The position numbers and the translations under genes were made by a program. The notes under the pieces were generated by a model. The model was not told the origin of the DNA and did not search any database. It worked only from the letters and a program-made list of their open reading frames with translations. Below, in pieces: positions 1 to 13,300 of a stretch of DNA of 64,000 bases. The stretch is taken from NCBI GenBank assembly GCA_008638375.1, contig CM018033.1, positions 10,580,880-10,644,879 of the forward strand. Direction: 5' to 3'. How positions within the stretch are numbered: the first letter of the stretch is position 1; each line of letters starts with the position of its first letter. The stretch comes from Nyssa sinensis (lineage: Eukaryota; Streptophyta; Magnoliopsida; Cornales; Nyssaceae).

Positions 1-198
1 TATCTTTCACATCTCTATAGCACCTTTTTTTGATGGTAATATTGTTGTTCAAGACTAACAAATTTTGGATTATTTATTTGCAATACAGTTATGTTGAAAT
101 GTAATAGTGCAAGTAATTCAATAAAATTCAATATTCTATAACCAAGAACTCTCTACACACAAGAAAATGAATTGCATAATTCATAACATAAAATAGAG

Positions 199-413
199 GA
201 CCACCAAGCATTAGCTCAAGTGGTATCTACTCCACATCCCAAAGAGGAGGTTAAGGGCTCTAGTCTCGATTGGGACAAATAGGTGTCTTAGCTAGAAAAA
301 GACCACCAAGCATTATCTTAAGTGGTATCTACTCCACTTCCCAAAGAGAAGGTTAAGGGTTCAAGTCTTAATTGGGAGAAATGGGTGTGTCTTGCCTATA
401 AAAAAAAAAAAAT
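199..413 (+). mobile_element. Tandem dimer of a tRNA-derived SINE
   Basis: Two head-to-tail units of about 102 and 113 bp (199-300 and 301-413) both begin GACCACCAAGCATTA and share most of their length. Each has a pol III-like box A (TAGCTCAAGTGG at 212-223, diverged in unit 2) and a box B about 35 bp later (GGCTCTAGTCT at 256-266, GGGTTCAAGTCT at 357-368). Unit 1 ends in a short A run and unit 2 in 13 As. This fits a retroposed dimer. Target duplications are not clear. The internal promoter assignment is inference from box consensus. Confidence 0.65.
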
Positions 414-589
414 TAAACAGAGGCTCAGCCTAATAAAATCTATACATTGCATAAAACTGAACTACATAAGCATAAATCAATTGTCACATACTGTCACCAA
501 CTAAATAACATAGTATAAAATTCATATATAACATAATTATAAAAAAAAAAAGTCGCTGAACCCAAGTACCAAAAAATCAAATGTCACAA

Positions 590-785
590 CTAACTGAACC
601 ACAAAAGTACTCCAACTAAATTTACGTTACTGAACCAAGTGAATTACATAACGGAAAAACTAAAACTGAATCACCAAGTGAAATTGAACTGAAAACTGAA
701 GCTGAACCACCACCGACAACTGAGCTGAACCACCAACATCTGAAGCTGAAACTGAACCACCAATTGAAGCTGAAACTATACAATG
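590..785. repeat. Degenerate tandem repeat (CTGAACCACCAA-like)
   Basis: The words CTGAAGCTGAA and CTGAACCACCAA recur at roughly 17-30 bp spacing, with irregular indels. No sustained reading frame suggests a protein. The surrounding 414-1,483 is otherwise AT-rich DNA in which I see no gene. Confidence 0.5.
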
Positions 786-2322
786 ATGACTAGACTTGAG
801 AGGACCTATGAGATTGAGAAGCTAAATTGCCACCCCATTGCACTGGTCTCATCTGACTGCCTTGCTCCACCCCCATGCTTCTCAATAACAAAAGTGTATT
901 ACACCACTTAATTGCTAGCTACTAATAATTACAAGATTGAATTAGAAGTTGACCCACTGCTGTTGCTATCTCTTTGATGCTGAGGTAACATTGGGCATCT
1001 CCTAAGAAGCACATATACAGGGTACAAATATGACACGACATGACATTGTCATGGAGTAGGACATAAAAAAAGGACATGGATACGTTAGGGATGTACTAAA
1101 TAATATATATTTATTTATATAGATATGATCATGTATTCCAATTCCAACATTATTTCAATCAATTTCAAAACTTCCTATCAAAAATTATTAATAGAAAAAC
1201 CTATTTTATGACTAGTTTCATTAAGTTGATGTACTAAAAATTAATATAATTTTTTTGAATTAATTTAGTGATATAAATGAAGTATATTGGTAAGTACACA
1301 AATTAAAAAATTATTATTATAATTGTTATTATTTGATCCAACAAATAATAAATATCAAGGTGGTACAAAGCAAAGAAGGGATTTATTATTTTAGACTTTT
1401 CAATAATGAAAGTTAAAACAATAATTAAATAAAAATTAAACTAATTTAATAAATGTTATAAAAAAATTAATACCGATAAAAAAGGGTAAATTCCACTTAT
1501 CTTTCCTGAGGTTTTACATCCACATTGTTTCAAAAATAGGTAGACCTCCCTTGCCATTAATATTTGTTCAAGTCAATGTAACGATCAAAGGGCGATACAT
1601 TAAAATTACATCAATAAAATAATTGAAGGGAATCGTGACAAGGCTCTTCTCACAAGAATCCTTATTTCCTTAATATCTCTAACTTCTTATTTCCCTCCAT
1701 CGTTGAGTCAAGGCTTCTTACCTTTTGATACCGATAAAGAAGAAGCTAGTGATCTAGTGATGTCTAATCAAGGCGAGGACATTGTCAAGTGGATGCAGCG
1801 ACGGCAACAAATGGCCTAAATTTCAGAATTGCTATTACTGGATTTGCTCACATCCCATATTTTGTCGCCTGATAGTTCGACACAAAAATTTCTAGACTTG
1901 GGTTTGAGTATTGTATGTCTTGGTTTATAATTCATTATATCATGGGTCACGATCTTCTGGGTCTCAGCTTGATTACTGTGGGGAGTATGGTTTATTGTGG
2001 GGGAGAAAATTTGGGTTTTGCAAGATCTGAATGAATAAATGGTTTGTGATGTTCATGTATTTGCAAGCTTTGGTTCATTGGGATTGAGTCTGACTTTGTT
2101 GATGGTTTAGTTCATGGATTATCGTGGGGGAGATATTCATAATAGACATTATAGAAATCTGCAATGGAGTTGGTAATGTAATTCTTTTGTGAGCAAAATT
2201 CCTACAAATTTGATTAGGATTTTATAGATAAGATGAGATTATAGATCCGATTAAGTCACCATAGGTTCTTGTCTCCCTCTAAATTATTTCTCTTTCTATA
2301 TATTTTCAATTCTGCTTAGCGA

Positions 2323-2325
<3 letters not shown>

Positions 2326-2355
<30 letters not shown>
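2326..2355. repeat. (GT)n microsatellite
   Basis: Uninterrupted GT dinucleotides, about 15 units, inside the inverted-repeat element. Confidence 0.95.
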
Positions 2356-2357
<2 letters not shown>

Positions 2358-2389
2358 ATTTGAGAATTTTAGAAGTTTAATATTTGAGT

Positions 2390-3090
2390 CTTCAGTTTTA
2401 TATTTTTTTATTTTCATTTTCTAGGGAAAAAAAAAAACAAAGAAAGAAATAGATTTTGAATTTTAGAAGTTTAACATTTGAGTATTTAGTTTTTTATATA
2501 TATATTTTTGGTAGGTGTCTTTAGTTTTATATTTTTTTATTATCAAAATTTCCAGTTTTTAAGGGAAAAAAACAAAGAAAGAAATAGATTTTTTCTATCC
2601 TTCTCTGCTTTTAGTTTTGTATTTTTTCAATTTATCACAATTATTAGGTTTTAAGGGAAAAAAACAAAGAGAGAAATATATTTTTTTATTTGTATATAAT
2701 ACCAATTCCTTATTGATTCTTAATGGTACACTACAACGTAAATCCATCATCTTTTCATTTTGTTATTAATTAAAATTTTCAGTAAAATATAAATTCCTCA
2801 TTGATTCTTAATGGCACACTACAGTGTAAATCCATCATCTTTTCATTTTGTAATCCCGTGACATTTTTTTAAGGGAAAAAAAACAATTAGTTTTTTTTTT
2901 TTAATCTCTGTTTTTTAGTTTAATATATATTTTTAATTTATCAAAAAAAATAGCTTTTAAGAAAAACCAAAACCAAGTGACAAATAGATTTTTTTTTTAT
3001 TTGTATATTTTTTAGTATTACTGGAATGTCCTAATATCGGTTCTTTATTAATTCTTAATGATGTAAATCCATAATCTTTTCATTTTTTCT
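2390..3090. repeat. Internal tandem repeats of the TIR element
   Basis: Two repeat themes alternate. One is about 92 bp and contains TTTAAGGGAAAAAAACAAAG followed by GAAATAGATTTTT (near 2,392, 2,519, 2,611, with a decayed copy near 2,870). The other is about 85 bp and contains ATTGATTCTTAATGG then GTAAATCCATCATCTTTTCA (near 2,704, 2,791, 3,041). The units diverge, so this is an old satellite-like expansion inside the transposon. No protein reading frame is maintained. Confidence 0.6.
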
Positions 3091-3438
3091 TAATTTGGAT
3101 ATTTTTTGTAATTCAATGCTATATATTTTGCTAACTCTTTTTATTTGTTAAGTATTGATGAGGGATACTAGCCATGAAAATCCAACGAGGGCATTGATGC
3201 AATGTTGCTTTACATATTGAGGGGTAAATTGGTCTTTCACTAAAGGATATAGATGTCAAATCGCATCTCTTTTACTTTTTGAGGACATTTTAGACCCGTT
3301 ATGTAGTTAAAGTGGTTAGGGCTATTAAAGATTTTGTTTATTTCTACTAACGGCAGGGTAGGTCCCTAACTACTTTAAAACAAGGCAGGTCTTAGTGTAA
3401 TAATGCCAAACCTAAGGGAAGGTAAGTGGAATTTACCC

Positions 3439-3989
3439 AAAAAAATTAATGTTATAAAAACTTAAAAAGGATGGGGGGCATATCAAACAAAGGAGGAATA
3501 TGTCAAGACAAAAGAGGGGGGATTTCATCAAAACAAAATAGAGGGGGGATGGAGAACCGATGAAATAATTAGATCGGTGAGAGAGAGGAGAGAGAAATCG
3601 CTAAGAGAGAGGAAGAAGAAGAAGAAAAAGAAGGTACCTCGGTATTTGGTGTCGGTCGTCGATCTTATACAAGCAGGTAAGCTATCCTTTTCTCTTCTCT
3701 CTTTCTTTACCTTCTTAATTGAGATTTGATGATCCTCCATTCTTTAATCAATTTCTTAATATTTTTTTAATACTCATCTTCGTCTCTTCCTTCACCATCA
3801 TTGTGTCCGGCCGTGCTCGAAATTTTGAAAAATAAAATAAAAAATAAAATACTCAATTTTAACGTGTCGGACACGTCTCTGAGCATGTCCGTGTCCTAGA
3901 CATGTCTGACACAAACATTGTGGCCTTGAAGATGTGTCGGTAATTCTTCGGGCATGTTCTCCTTTTTTGCACAAATACATTGCACAGAC
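3439..3989. other. Unassigned spacer, purine-rich leader-like block
   Basis: From about 3,570 to 3,640 the plus strand is a GAGAGA/GAAGAA-rich block, followed by CAGGTAAGC at 3,673, which looks like a plant 5' leader with a splice donor. From 3,850 to 3,960 short GTGTCGGACACGTC-like palindromes recur. No convincing ORF is present. The block could be a gene leader or a transposon end. Confidence 0.3.
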
Positions 3990-4009
3990 AACACCTCAGA
4001 GTAGATGAC

Positions 4010-4640
4010 TTTCTGCTCTGCACAGGAATTAGCTCATCTTGCTTTCTTCTTCTACACTTCTTTGGCCTTTCAAGCATTCTCTTCAAATAAGGAGGCTTAA
4101 TGGGGTTATGTTGGATGTCAGACCATATGCATTCATTTGCATGGGGTGGTCATCTCACTATAAGTGCTCAAATAGGCTTCAGTGGTTGAATGAGGGTGGC
4201 AATATTGCATCTCCTCTGTTTTAGGAAATGAAAGTCGCTGCATGCTTGCATGGGATTCCACTAATATGTAGGTCCTCTTCCCCAAGTCAACCAAATAGGT
4301 TGTAGTTTCATCCAAGACCTCATACCCTCGACCACCTGACTGGATCAATGTGCACAATCTGGACTCTTTTGAATCTTAACAAGCTTGCTTGTAACTACAT
4401 CAAAGCCCTTTTTGATGCCTTTTTTGCAACCTTTTCATCAATTTGTTCCTATTGCATGGTCCAATAAAATAAGGGTAGGCTTCTCTCTATACTCTCCAAC
4501 CCAATTATTGAAAGATTCTGTCAAATTATTTGTCACATGATCCCTTTTGATACATTTATCAAAACCATTCCTTGATTAGTGCTAAGCAGGAATCCTCAAC
4601 ACCCGTTGTAGGGCCTTTTTCTTTGTGTTCTTTATGTCTT
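4010..4640 (-). pseudogene. Mutator-like (MURA) transposase C-terminal relic
   Basis: Read on the minus strand with frameshifts, this stretch keeps the order of plant MuDR-family transposases. First comes a segment with RDHVTNNLTESFNNWVGEYR (about 4,500-4,560), matching the conserved 'NN..E.FN' block downstream of the catalytic domain. A GYEVLDETTTYLVDLGKRTY segment (about 4,270-4,330) matches the approach to the SWIM zinc finger. A basic ERPKKCRRRKQDEL tail (about 4,020-4,090) matches the usual proline/lysine C-terminus. The SWIM cysteines are degraded and the N-terminal DDE part is absent. It is a truncated, non-functional fragment. The family call rests on motif order recognised by eye. 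Confidence 0.7.
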
Positions 4641-4774
4641 CCACTGCTCTGTTACCGGTTTTGTTCCAAAGCAGGTTCTACTGTGTTAATATTGGGTGAT
4701 TGAGGTGGTCCTTGTTCTATTCCAGCTTGTGGAGTTTGTGGTAGTTGATATATTGAGGTGGTTGTATAAATGGT

Positions 4775-4935
4775 TTTTCAATTTTTTTGATAATCTAGGT
4801 ATCCCCCATCCTCTCGGTTTATGAGTGGCCAAGGACAATCCTGGAGGTGCCAATCCCACTGCCCACAAGCGGGGATACCATTTAAAGCGCGGTACTCACT
4901 AGCTGGGTAATTGAACTCGAGATTTATTCAATTAC
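4775..4935 (-). mobile_element. tRNA-derived SINE (minus strand)
   Basis: The plus-strand reading begins TTTTTTTGATAATCTAGGTAT, continues through CCAATCCCAC and ends near GGGTAATTGAACTCGAGA. That is the reverse complement of a common plant SINE layout: box B near 4,900-4,915 read on the minus strand, and a 3' end of TTATCAAAAAA. The copy at 17,200-17,365 shares the same 3' tail in the opposite direction. Box A is not clear. Confidence 0.6.
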
Positions 4936-5154
4936 AAAATATAAAGTCACATGCATCAATTTCCTCAAGATTTATAAATAATTGAAGATATATCCCCAAG
5001 GTCTGAAATTTATAATTATTATATATACATTATTTTGAGAGATTTCATACCTGAATGACAGATGGTGCAAAGCCATGGACTTACATTCCATTTTTTTTTA
5101 GCAAAGATATATAGATTTTAAGCAATTCCCATATATATATATATATGTATACGG

Positions 5155-5322
5155 TTTATCCGATCCGACCGGGCAGTCCGGTTTTTAAAACATTGGTATA
5201 TATATAAATATTATCCGATCCGACCGGGCAGTCCGGTTTTTAAAACATTGGTATATATATGAATATATATTTATATATATACCAATGTTTTAAAAACCGG
5301 ACTGCCCGGTCGGATCGGATTA
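5155..5322. repeat. Twice-duplicated and once-inverted transposon end
   Basis: A segment of about 46 bp containing ATCCGATCCGACCGGGCAGT, then CCGGTTTTTAAAACATTGGT, occurs twice in direct order (about 5,157-5,202 and 5,213-5,258). It occurs a third time inverted at about 5,278-5,322, where it forms the left end of the adjacent element. The copies are almost identical, so the rearrangement is recent relative to the element body. The two inner copies can form a long hairpin across an AT spacer. Confidence 0.8.
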
Positions 5323-6099
5323 AACCGTGAACCGGTCTGTTTAACTTCCCAAAACTGTTCAGTATCAAAGCCGCTTATTTAAACCAAAACCACTCAACCG
5401 GGCAGTTTAACCAACGGTTCAATAGAACCATTGCCGGTTCAACGAATCAGCCGGTTCAAAAACTAAATTAACTTTCCAGCATTGAATACTTCTAAAAGGT
5501 TATTCAATGCAATAACTGTGGCAGGCCTTGTTTCCCTTATTGTTTGTCTTTCATTCTTCAAACGATGTAGGATAGTGGGAACTTGACGTGTGCTTTTATA
5601 AGCACACTACTCCTGAAGCTCTTCATATATAAGCGATGCGGGACCAATGTCTTTGCTCAAACTTTTTCCTAGTTAGTTCAAATTTCTTGTAAGAGTGAAT
5701 TTCATCAAAATTTTATTACATAATATGCGTTCACTTTTTGAATCATTATTATGTTAGAAATCGATAGGTAGCTAAATTATTGAAATGATCCTTTTACACT
5801 TCTTCATCTCTCATTCATAAGAATTCTTAGTCTATTTTGGATTTTGATACAAAACTTTCAATTTTTCTATTTATAAATCATTTTACAATTTTGCATTTTT
5901 GGTTTCCTTTCCCATTTATAATTTATTATATAATATTTATAATTTTATGTTCATATTTTAATAATTTTATATATTATTAATATTATAATAAACATATTTA
6001 TGACATAATTATGACATCACGGTTCGATTCTGGTTGAACCAGTGACTCGTGACCCGATTGTTTTTCTGGTTCATTGAATGGTTGGGTTTTAAAATATTG
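5283..6099. mobile_element. Small non-autonomous TIR element, about 0.8 kb
   Basis: The left end CAATGTTTTAAAAACCGG and right end (reverse complement) CAATATTTTAAAACCCAA are inverted repeats flanked by TATATA on both sides. The body near both ends is rich in CCGGTTCAAC/GGTTGAACC motifs, typical of a widespread plant non-autonomous DNA transposon. No transposase ORF is present. The superfamily (hAT or Mutator) cannot be decided here because the TA-rich flank hides the target duplication length. Confidence 0.6.
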
Positions 6100-6566
6100 A
6101 TATATACACTGATTTTCTGGTAGTCTATGTTTCCGGTAGTCTATGTATTCAATTACTTTTGTTGCCAATTATAATTGTTATAGATGTCTACATGAATGTT
6201 AATTTGGTCACGGGGAAAAAAATGGAAAACCCCTCTATTTGGTTACAAAGTAATTACTTTTAGCTTTCATCTTGAGTGCAAAAGGTATGAACTTTAGGTT
6301 GTTGGTTAATCTACATTTTAACTATATGAAACCAAAGATAGTGCAGGGTCCATATCAGCAAGAAATGAAGTTACTGTGCTAAAAGAATAACTATAATATT
6401 CAACTATTTACATCATAAGTGATGTGTAAAAACAAATTTTTGTTTTGTTTTGTTTTTCCCACATGTTATTTTTGTTGACTGTATGAATCATGATCTGAAA
6501 TCTGCATAAAGTAGTTGTGTTTGATGGGTGTTTGCTTCTCATCTAGTTGTATATTTGTTATTGTAG

Positions 6567-6650
6567 GCTTTGATTCGGAAATGGGCCCCAGTTGCCATTG
6601 TGATTGGAGTTGTTTTTCTCCTCTTTTGGGTCAGGAAGAAGATATGGTGA
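6567..6650 (+). CDS. SEC22: Terminal exon of SEC22-like vesicle SNARE (partial)
   Basis: A 3' splice acceptor (TATTTGTTATTGTAG) is followed by 27 codons and a TGA. The encoded tail includes RKWAPVAIVIGVVFLLFWVR and ends in a lysine-rich KKIW. This closely resembles the C-terminal membrane anchor of plant SEC22, an R-SNARE of ER-Golgi transport with an N-terminal longin domain, a SNARE helix and this single tail anchor. Only the anchor exon is visible. The longin and SNARE exons are not in 1-6,566, so the preceding intron would exceed 6.5 kb of transposon-filled DNA, or the exon is an orphan copy. The reading frame is intact with no damage. Family identity is from memory of the plant protein tail. 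Confidence 0.75.
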   Translation, partial: ALIRKWAPVAIVIGVVFLLFWVRKKIW

Positions 6651-7250
6651 TTACAACTGTTGGTGCAGTACGGCTGGTGTATTGTGAATTAATCAATGAT
6701 GGGTTTTGGGGCTTGTCCGGTGTGTAAGCTTCCAAGGGGTATATCAATGTGGTGAGGGCTAAATAGGTGTCTGGCAAGAAAGCATTTTCTGAACTTTGAT
6801 GGTCATGAACATTGAAAACAACCGGAAGAGGCAATTTGGCAATTTTTGGTTACAAATACGTTAGGTCCACACAACATGTATTAACTCTTCAGATTCAAAT
6901 ACAAAAATTAAGTTGGAGTTGTCAATCTATTGTGTACTTTTATGCTAATGCATTACTTGCAAAACACATTTTAGAAATGTTTTAGTTGGAATGCATTTGT
7001 TGGATAAGTGATTGGAGATCATGTATGAATTTTGGAGCTAATTTGATGCCATACATTTTTTCATTTGTTGAAGAGGTTCATACAATCAGGCAAGTGAGGC
7101 TTATGAAACGAATTGTTGGATAATAGTGTATTTAGAAAGCGCATAAATCTTGAACAGGGTGGTCTTTTTCAGTTGTTAATTCTGGTATTCACTGAGAGAA
7201 GGCATGTCCAAATCTTAACAAAGGAATGTAAGAAGCCAGAGTTTAGGAAA
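6651..7250 (+). other. Probable 3' untranslated/downstream region of the SEC22 exon
   Basis: After the SEC22-like stop codon I see no recognisable repeat and no conserved ORF. No clean AATAAA signal is evident in the first few hundred bases, so the transcript end cannot be placed. Confidence 0.35.
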
Positions 7251-7669
7251 TCGTAAGAGAAACCGTGTTACCTAAGGCCGTTAAGTCAAATATAGGAAGC
7301 ATTTTTAAGATGGGTTTGATTGGTAGAACTACTGCTGAAGCTGTTACATGCAACGAAGTGAAGCGAAAAAGCTGATTGCTGAATCTTGGAATCTATATAG
7401 GAGCAAGCGGTTGTGCTGTTGATGTTGTCATAGTATGGTCTCTGAATGTGAAAGAACAAAACCCATGGCAATGGCAGCATGTTCTCGGTGGAATTGATCC
7501 TGCAAGGCCCTTAGAAATTCGAGTTGGCATTCAGGAGATGAGATCAGAGAGAAATGGATTGCATACGAGACAGCACCATAGCATGAATCTCTGCAATGTA
7601 AAATTTATCATGTTCCAGATGATAACCCAACAACCAATTGATTTCATCCACGGCTGCTGCTGCTGCTGA
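7251..7669 (+). pseudogene. Unrecognised coding-like stretch, interrupted
   Basis: A plus-strand frame runs from about 7,251 to 7,669 with one internal stop (7,368-7,370) and then 97 codons ending in a (GCT)n-encoded run. It reads like a protein fragment containing SIFKMGLIGRTTAEAVTCNE and LNLGIYIGASGCAVDVVIVW. I cannot assign a family. The opposite strand also has an ORF, so coding status is uncertain. It may be a degraded gene or part of the SEC22 3' region. Confidence 0.3.
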
Positions 7670-8674
7670 TGAATAGAGCTAATATATATTTATATTTAAA
7701 TTTTCAATTGTCTAATGTCTAACGTGTAGTGATTAGTTGTTAGATGTTGAATCTTTGTTGTGCATATCATTAGTCGTCGGTCTTTCTTTAATTTATCAAT
7801 CAAAGTTTGGATCCCACCAGTTTTTATATTTTAAAAACTAGCCCTCCCTATTGATTTTGCAACTCAATATTTGAATAAACAAATGAATTTTAAAAAGCTT
7901 CAATTTCTTCCAACAACTTGCCCATGTTCACACCAAAGATTGGTCTTTCCAAGGGATGGTAATGGCACGGATTCGGAGTAGGAGTGAGGATCTCTTTTCT
8001 AATCCTGTCTTGCTAAAAGTTATATTTTTCTAAAATTGTTTAAATCTCGTAACAGGCGGGGTGTCTCTATTCATTTTTAAGGTTTTATTTATTTATTTAT
8101 AATTAACATATTTAAAAAAAAAAAAAAAACATTACTCTTTTGTTATTTTACCTTTATATAATCGAAAGAAAGTGCTTTCATTCCAAATTTAAATGAAATG
8201 GACATAACTTATTTTAAATCCATCTCATTAGGTAATGGGTCGGGTATGACGGGTTAAATTACCACCGGTAGTCTCCCGTGCCTCTCACGGTATGTAATAT
8301 GTATATACCATTATTATAATTATGTATAAGACTAACTAGAATTGATATTCAGAACAATTTTATCCGGTTCTTATCATTTTGTCTTTCTTTCTTTTGTTTT
8401 TTAAAGGGTCAATCACTCATTAAATCAGACGCTATTAAAAAAAACGAATAACAATCTTCGACCCCTTAAATGACATATAAGCATTAATTATTAAGTTACA
8501 GAGGCTCTTCCATTAAATTTTATTTTATTTTAAAAAAGAAGATTTCTTACATGACATATAAATTATATATTTGAGAAGTTGAGACTGAACAGTTTTGTTT
8601 TCCTTAATTAATAACAATCAGTTAATAAATTGCTCTCTCTTGATGTAAGCCTACCATTAAACAATTTTTTTTAA
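7670..8674. other. AT-rich spacer, possible short MITE at 7,955-8,275
   Basis: The ends GGGATGGTAATGGCAC (about 7,952) and, on the minus strand, CGGTGGTAATTTAACCCG (about 8,270) are loosely inverted and resemble hAT-type MITE termini, but no 8-bp duplication is visible. The rest is A/T-rich sequence with homopolymers. No gene is supported. Confidence 0.25.
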
Positions 8675-9065
8675 GGAATTGGGTAATAGGTCATTCATAA
8701 AGTGATTAATTAGCACAAGGTTTAACCCAAAACATTTTAATCCAAAAAACTCCTAAGTATTTTGTTTACAAAAATGCCTCTCCAATAAAAAATACTCTAA
8801 AAATATATTGGTCCTCCTTTCATGTGCCCCGCACATGTCATGTCATAATTTTTTATTTTTTAAAATTTTAAAATTTAATAACTTACAATATATAAATCTA
8901 TTTTTTTATACAAATTATATATTTGGACTCTAAAAGTTGAGATCTATCAAACAAAATTCATATTTTATCGAAAATTTTTTCAAAAAAAATTCATGCTTTT
9001 TCAACAGAATTCTCATCGAAATTCTCTATCCACATATTGTTTCTCGAACAGAGAAATTTGAAAAA
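8675..9065. repeat. Dispersed repeat, copy 1 (partner at 42,735-43,105)
   Basis: Shares an ordered series of words with 42,735-43,105 in direct orientation, including AGGTCATTC, AACCCAAAACRTT, ATATATTTRGACTCTAAAA and TTGAGATCTATCAAACAA. The copies are diverged with many indels. No coding potential or termini are recognisable. Confidence 0.65.
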
Positions 9066-10328
<1,263 letters not shown>

Positions 10329-13300
10329 TGTCACATCCCCCACCGCACCCTACGCGAATGTAGAAGATGTGATGCTAGTTAGCCGCCTTGCTGGTCTGTT
10401 TACTGACAATGCAACCAGCCAAAGGCAAACTTTTGAACTTAACGATGAATTACATTCCAGATGTAGGGTCAGAGTAGCGGAATTTAAAACTTTTTCCTCT
10501 AGGGAATGCAACTCATTTATATACCGCAGAGTTATGTACCACAAAGCACGTCAATAACTAGACATCTAATATTTCAAAAGTACCAATACACATGAGCCAT
10601 GTCCCAATTCATCCATTGCATATCAATGAATTCAATCATATCATGTCACTCACCTGAATAGTTGGAATAAGTTTACAAGAATCTAAGTCTCCACAAACCA
10701 GTGTCATCAAATCCTTGCTTGGGATGCCTCCCAGCCTATTAGTATCATATCCTTGTGCCTTCTAATCCAATGGAGATAAATCCTGAGAAATGTTAGATAA
10801 ATAGAATGAGCTTAAACAAGCTCAGTGAGTAACATAGGTTCCTACCATGGTTTTCAAAACTAGTTCTTATATACATGATATTAAATAAAATGCATGATCA
10901 AATGCAGCTCAAGTAGAACAAACAGATTAGATCAAAACAGAACAGAACATAACAGAATAGACAGAACAGATCAGAACTGAACTGAGAATCAATCAGTCAA
11001 AGCCATATCATCAAATGTGTCTGAACCTCTCCCAGTTGCCCATAAGCGGACTACTCGTGGGGCCTCTACCCTCTGGGATTAGATCAGAACGAAACATGAC
11101 AGAATTGAGCGGGACAGAAATAGAACAGAATGCCAATCATACATACGAGCCTTTCCCAGCTGCCTATAAGCGGACTATTCATGGGGCCTTCTACCTTTTG
11201 GGTCATGCTCTAGGATAAATCAAATTGCTCAATCCTATAGTGGGCCTAGGAGTAAGACACAACATAGCAAAACATAATCGGAACAAACTCCAAATGGCGT
11301 ATAACAGAACAAAATAGACTCGAACAGAATCAGGATATATCAAAAGGCAGGACAAAATAGAATCATGCCACATGTAATACAGTACAACGAGTATGCATGA
11401 AAGCATATGCATTAAAACACTACAATATATAAAACAATACAGTATACGAATCTAGATAGTATAGTAGATATACACCAAGTCAGGGGTGCGAGTTACTCAC
11501 AAACTGTTACACTTATCTCTATTCACAGATAATTTGATAATCTCCAGATACGTTAGGCACCTCCTTGCATATCCCTGAATAATCATTATTAATCACAGAC
11601 ATATTAGAATTCATCCATTCATGTCTTATTCATCATCTTAGGAATTTATCAGATGACCTAATTAGGTCCACTGGCCTATTACCCACTCATTGGGTTTCAA
11701 CTTATGCTCTTAAGTTCCTTAAGTAGGCTTAGTAGCTGCCAGGATTGTAATCTAAGTCATTTGGACTCTAGTCGTTATCAATTAAGCACTTATTTAACCT
11801 TACAGACAAAATGGTAATTTTATCATCCTTGTCCCAGACCCTATCGTGGCCCTCAAAATATTTCATATGTCTTATATATAAATTTCTAAGTCTTTTAGGA
11901 CTTCATTTGGTATCTGCTTTTGATCATCGAGACACATCATTCATTTCTCATTTTATACTTTGACTGTTCCGGAGTCTTATTTAGCCCCTCAATTTTCATA
12001 ATTATGCTTATGTTCGTTCATGATATCAGATTGGCCCTTATTCGGCCTTTACTTTGTATTTCCCATACTTAGGGGTATTTTGGTCATTTTACATTTTATG
12101 ATATTCCGACCCCGAATCATTATTTAGTCACATATACAAGTTCACAAGTATTTGGACTTCTATTGGTATCAATTTCGTCTAATTTGGACTTTTTTAGGGC
12201 TTCGTACTGTATTAGGAGCATTTTAGTAATTTTTCATCGTATGGTGGGACCACCTCGGAGTCCCCAGGATGTCCAATCTGACATTTTCATTGTGTCCGGA
12301 ACATCCAAAAATATTAAAATAGCATTTTTTAGATCTTAATTTGGACTTTGTTTGCTTTATTTATGGCCCAAGGGTAATTTCATCTTTTTACCTTTTTTAT
12401 AAAATAATTTAAATAATTATTTATTATTAAATTATTTTCTCAAGGATATATTTAAATTAATTTCCCAAAGGCTGGGCCAAAATAGGATTATTCAAAATAT
12501 TGGGGCTAAACTGTAATTTATACAAGTTCTGGTTTTCTTTATTTTAATTAACCCACTTGAACCATTGGGTTTACTAGGGTAAACCCTAGACCGGACCAGA
12601 TACATTGTGAACCAACCGGTTCACATGACTACAAAGAATTGGAATACAATAATCCTACTGTACTCCTTATCCCTAGTTTGGTTAGCCTTATTTCCTAATT
12701 TCAATTTCTTATTCTTGCATCCAAACAGGCTGGAAGTATTTTAAATTTACTCTCTAAACGGCGTCGCTGCCTTGCCCTTATTTGTTTATGGTCGGGTCCC
12801 GACCTGACCCGACCCAAGTCTGGCCCATCACCAAAACATGACCCATCATCTTCACTATTTTTCAGCGACTGTTCCAGTGTCGTCTCCGGCGCCGGTTACC
12901 AGAACTGTGAAATGTTCTCTTACTAGTTTTTCATAATTTCGACGTCCTTTTTCTAGTTTTTTACACCAAATCAATCCTAAGACCTTAAGCATGCCTTTGG
13001 AACTGTTTTAAACCTCAAAATTTACAATTTTTGACACCCATTTAACTATTCCGGCCAATGCACCAATGGGCCCTAAAATGGTCATTTCTTGACCTTTTTA
13101 CTTGATTCCAAAAGCTTTAGACTCCTGACATGATTTTCTATCTATTCCCATGCCTAAAATTAAGTTTGGTTTAACTTCAATTTTTCCTGATTTGGGCCGT
13201 ACATTATAGAGGCAGCTTCTTTGAATTTTCTTTCATTTTCTTAGCTGGATTTTGATTCCTAATCACAGTTACAGTAGAATAGAAGGTATTTGAAATCTTA

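Larger units (their letters stand above)
1484..3438. mobile_element. Non-autonomous terminal-inverted-repeat DNA transposon
   Basis: The left end GGGTAAATTCCACTTATCTT and right end AAGGTAAGTGGAATTTACCC are inverted copies with few mismatches, and weaker inverted similarity extends about 100 bp inward. The ends resemble the GGGTAAATT-type termini common in plant Mutator-like non-autonomous elements; that family assignment is inference. The flanks are A-rich (AAAAAA on both sides), so a target duplication cannot be scored. The interior has no transposase ORF and carries its own tandem repeats and a GT microsatellite. A Mutator transposase relic lies about 0.6 kb to the right but outside these ends. 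Confidence 0.65.

Noticed and set aside
7952..8275. hAT-type MITE
   Set aside because: Inverted ends are weak and no 8-bp duplication is visible; left only as a possibility in the spacer entry.
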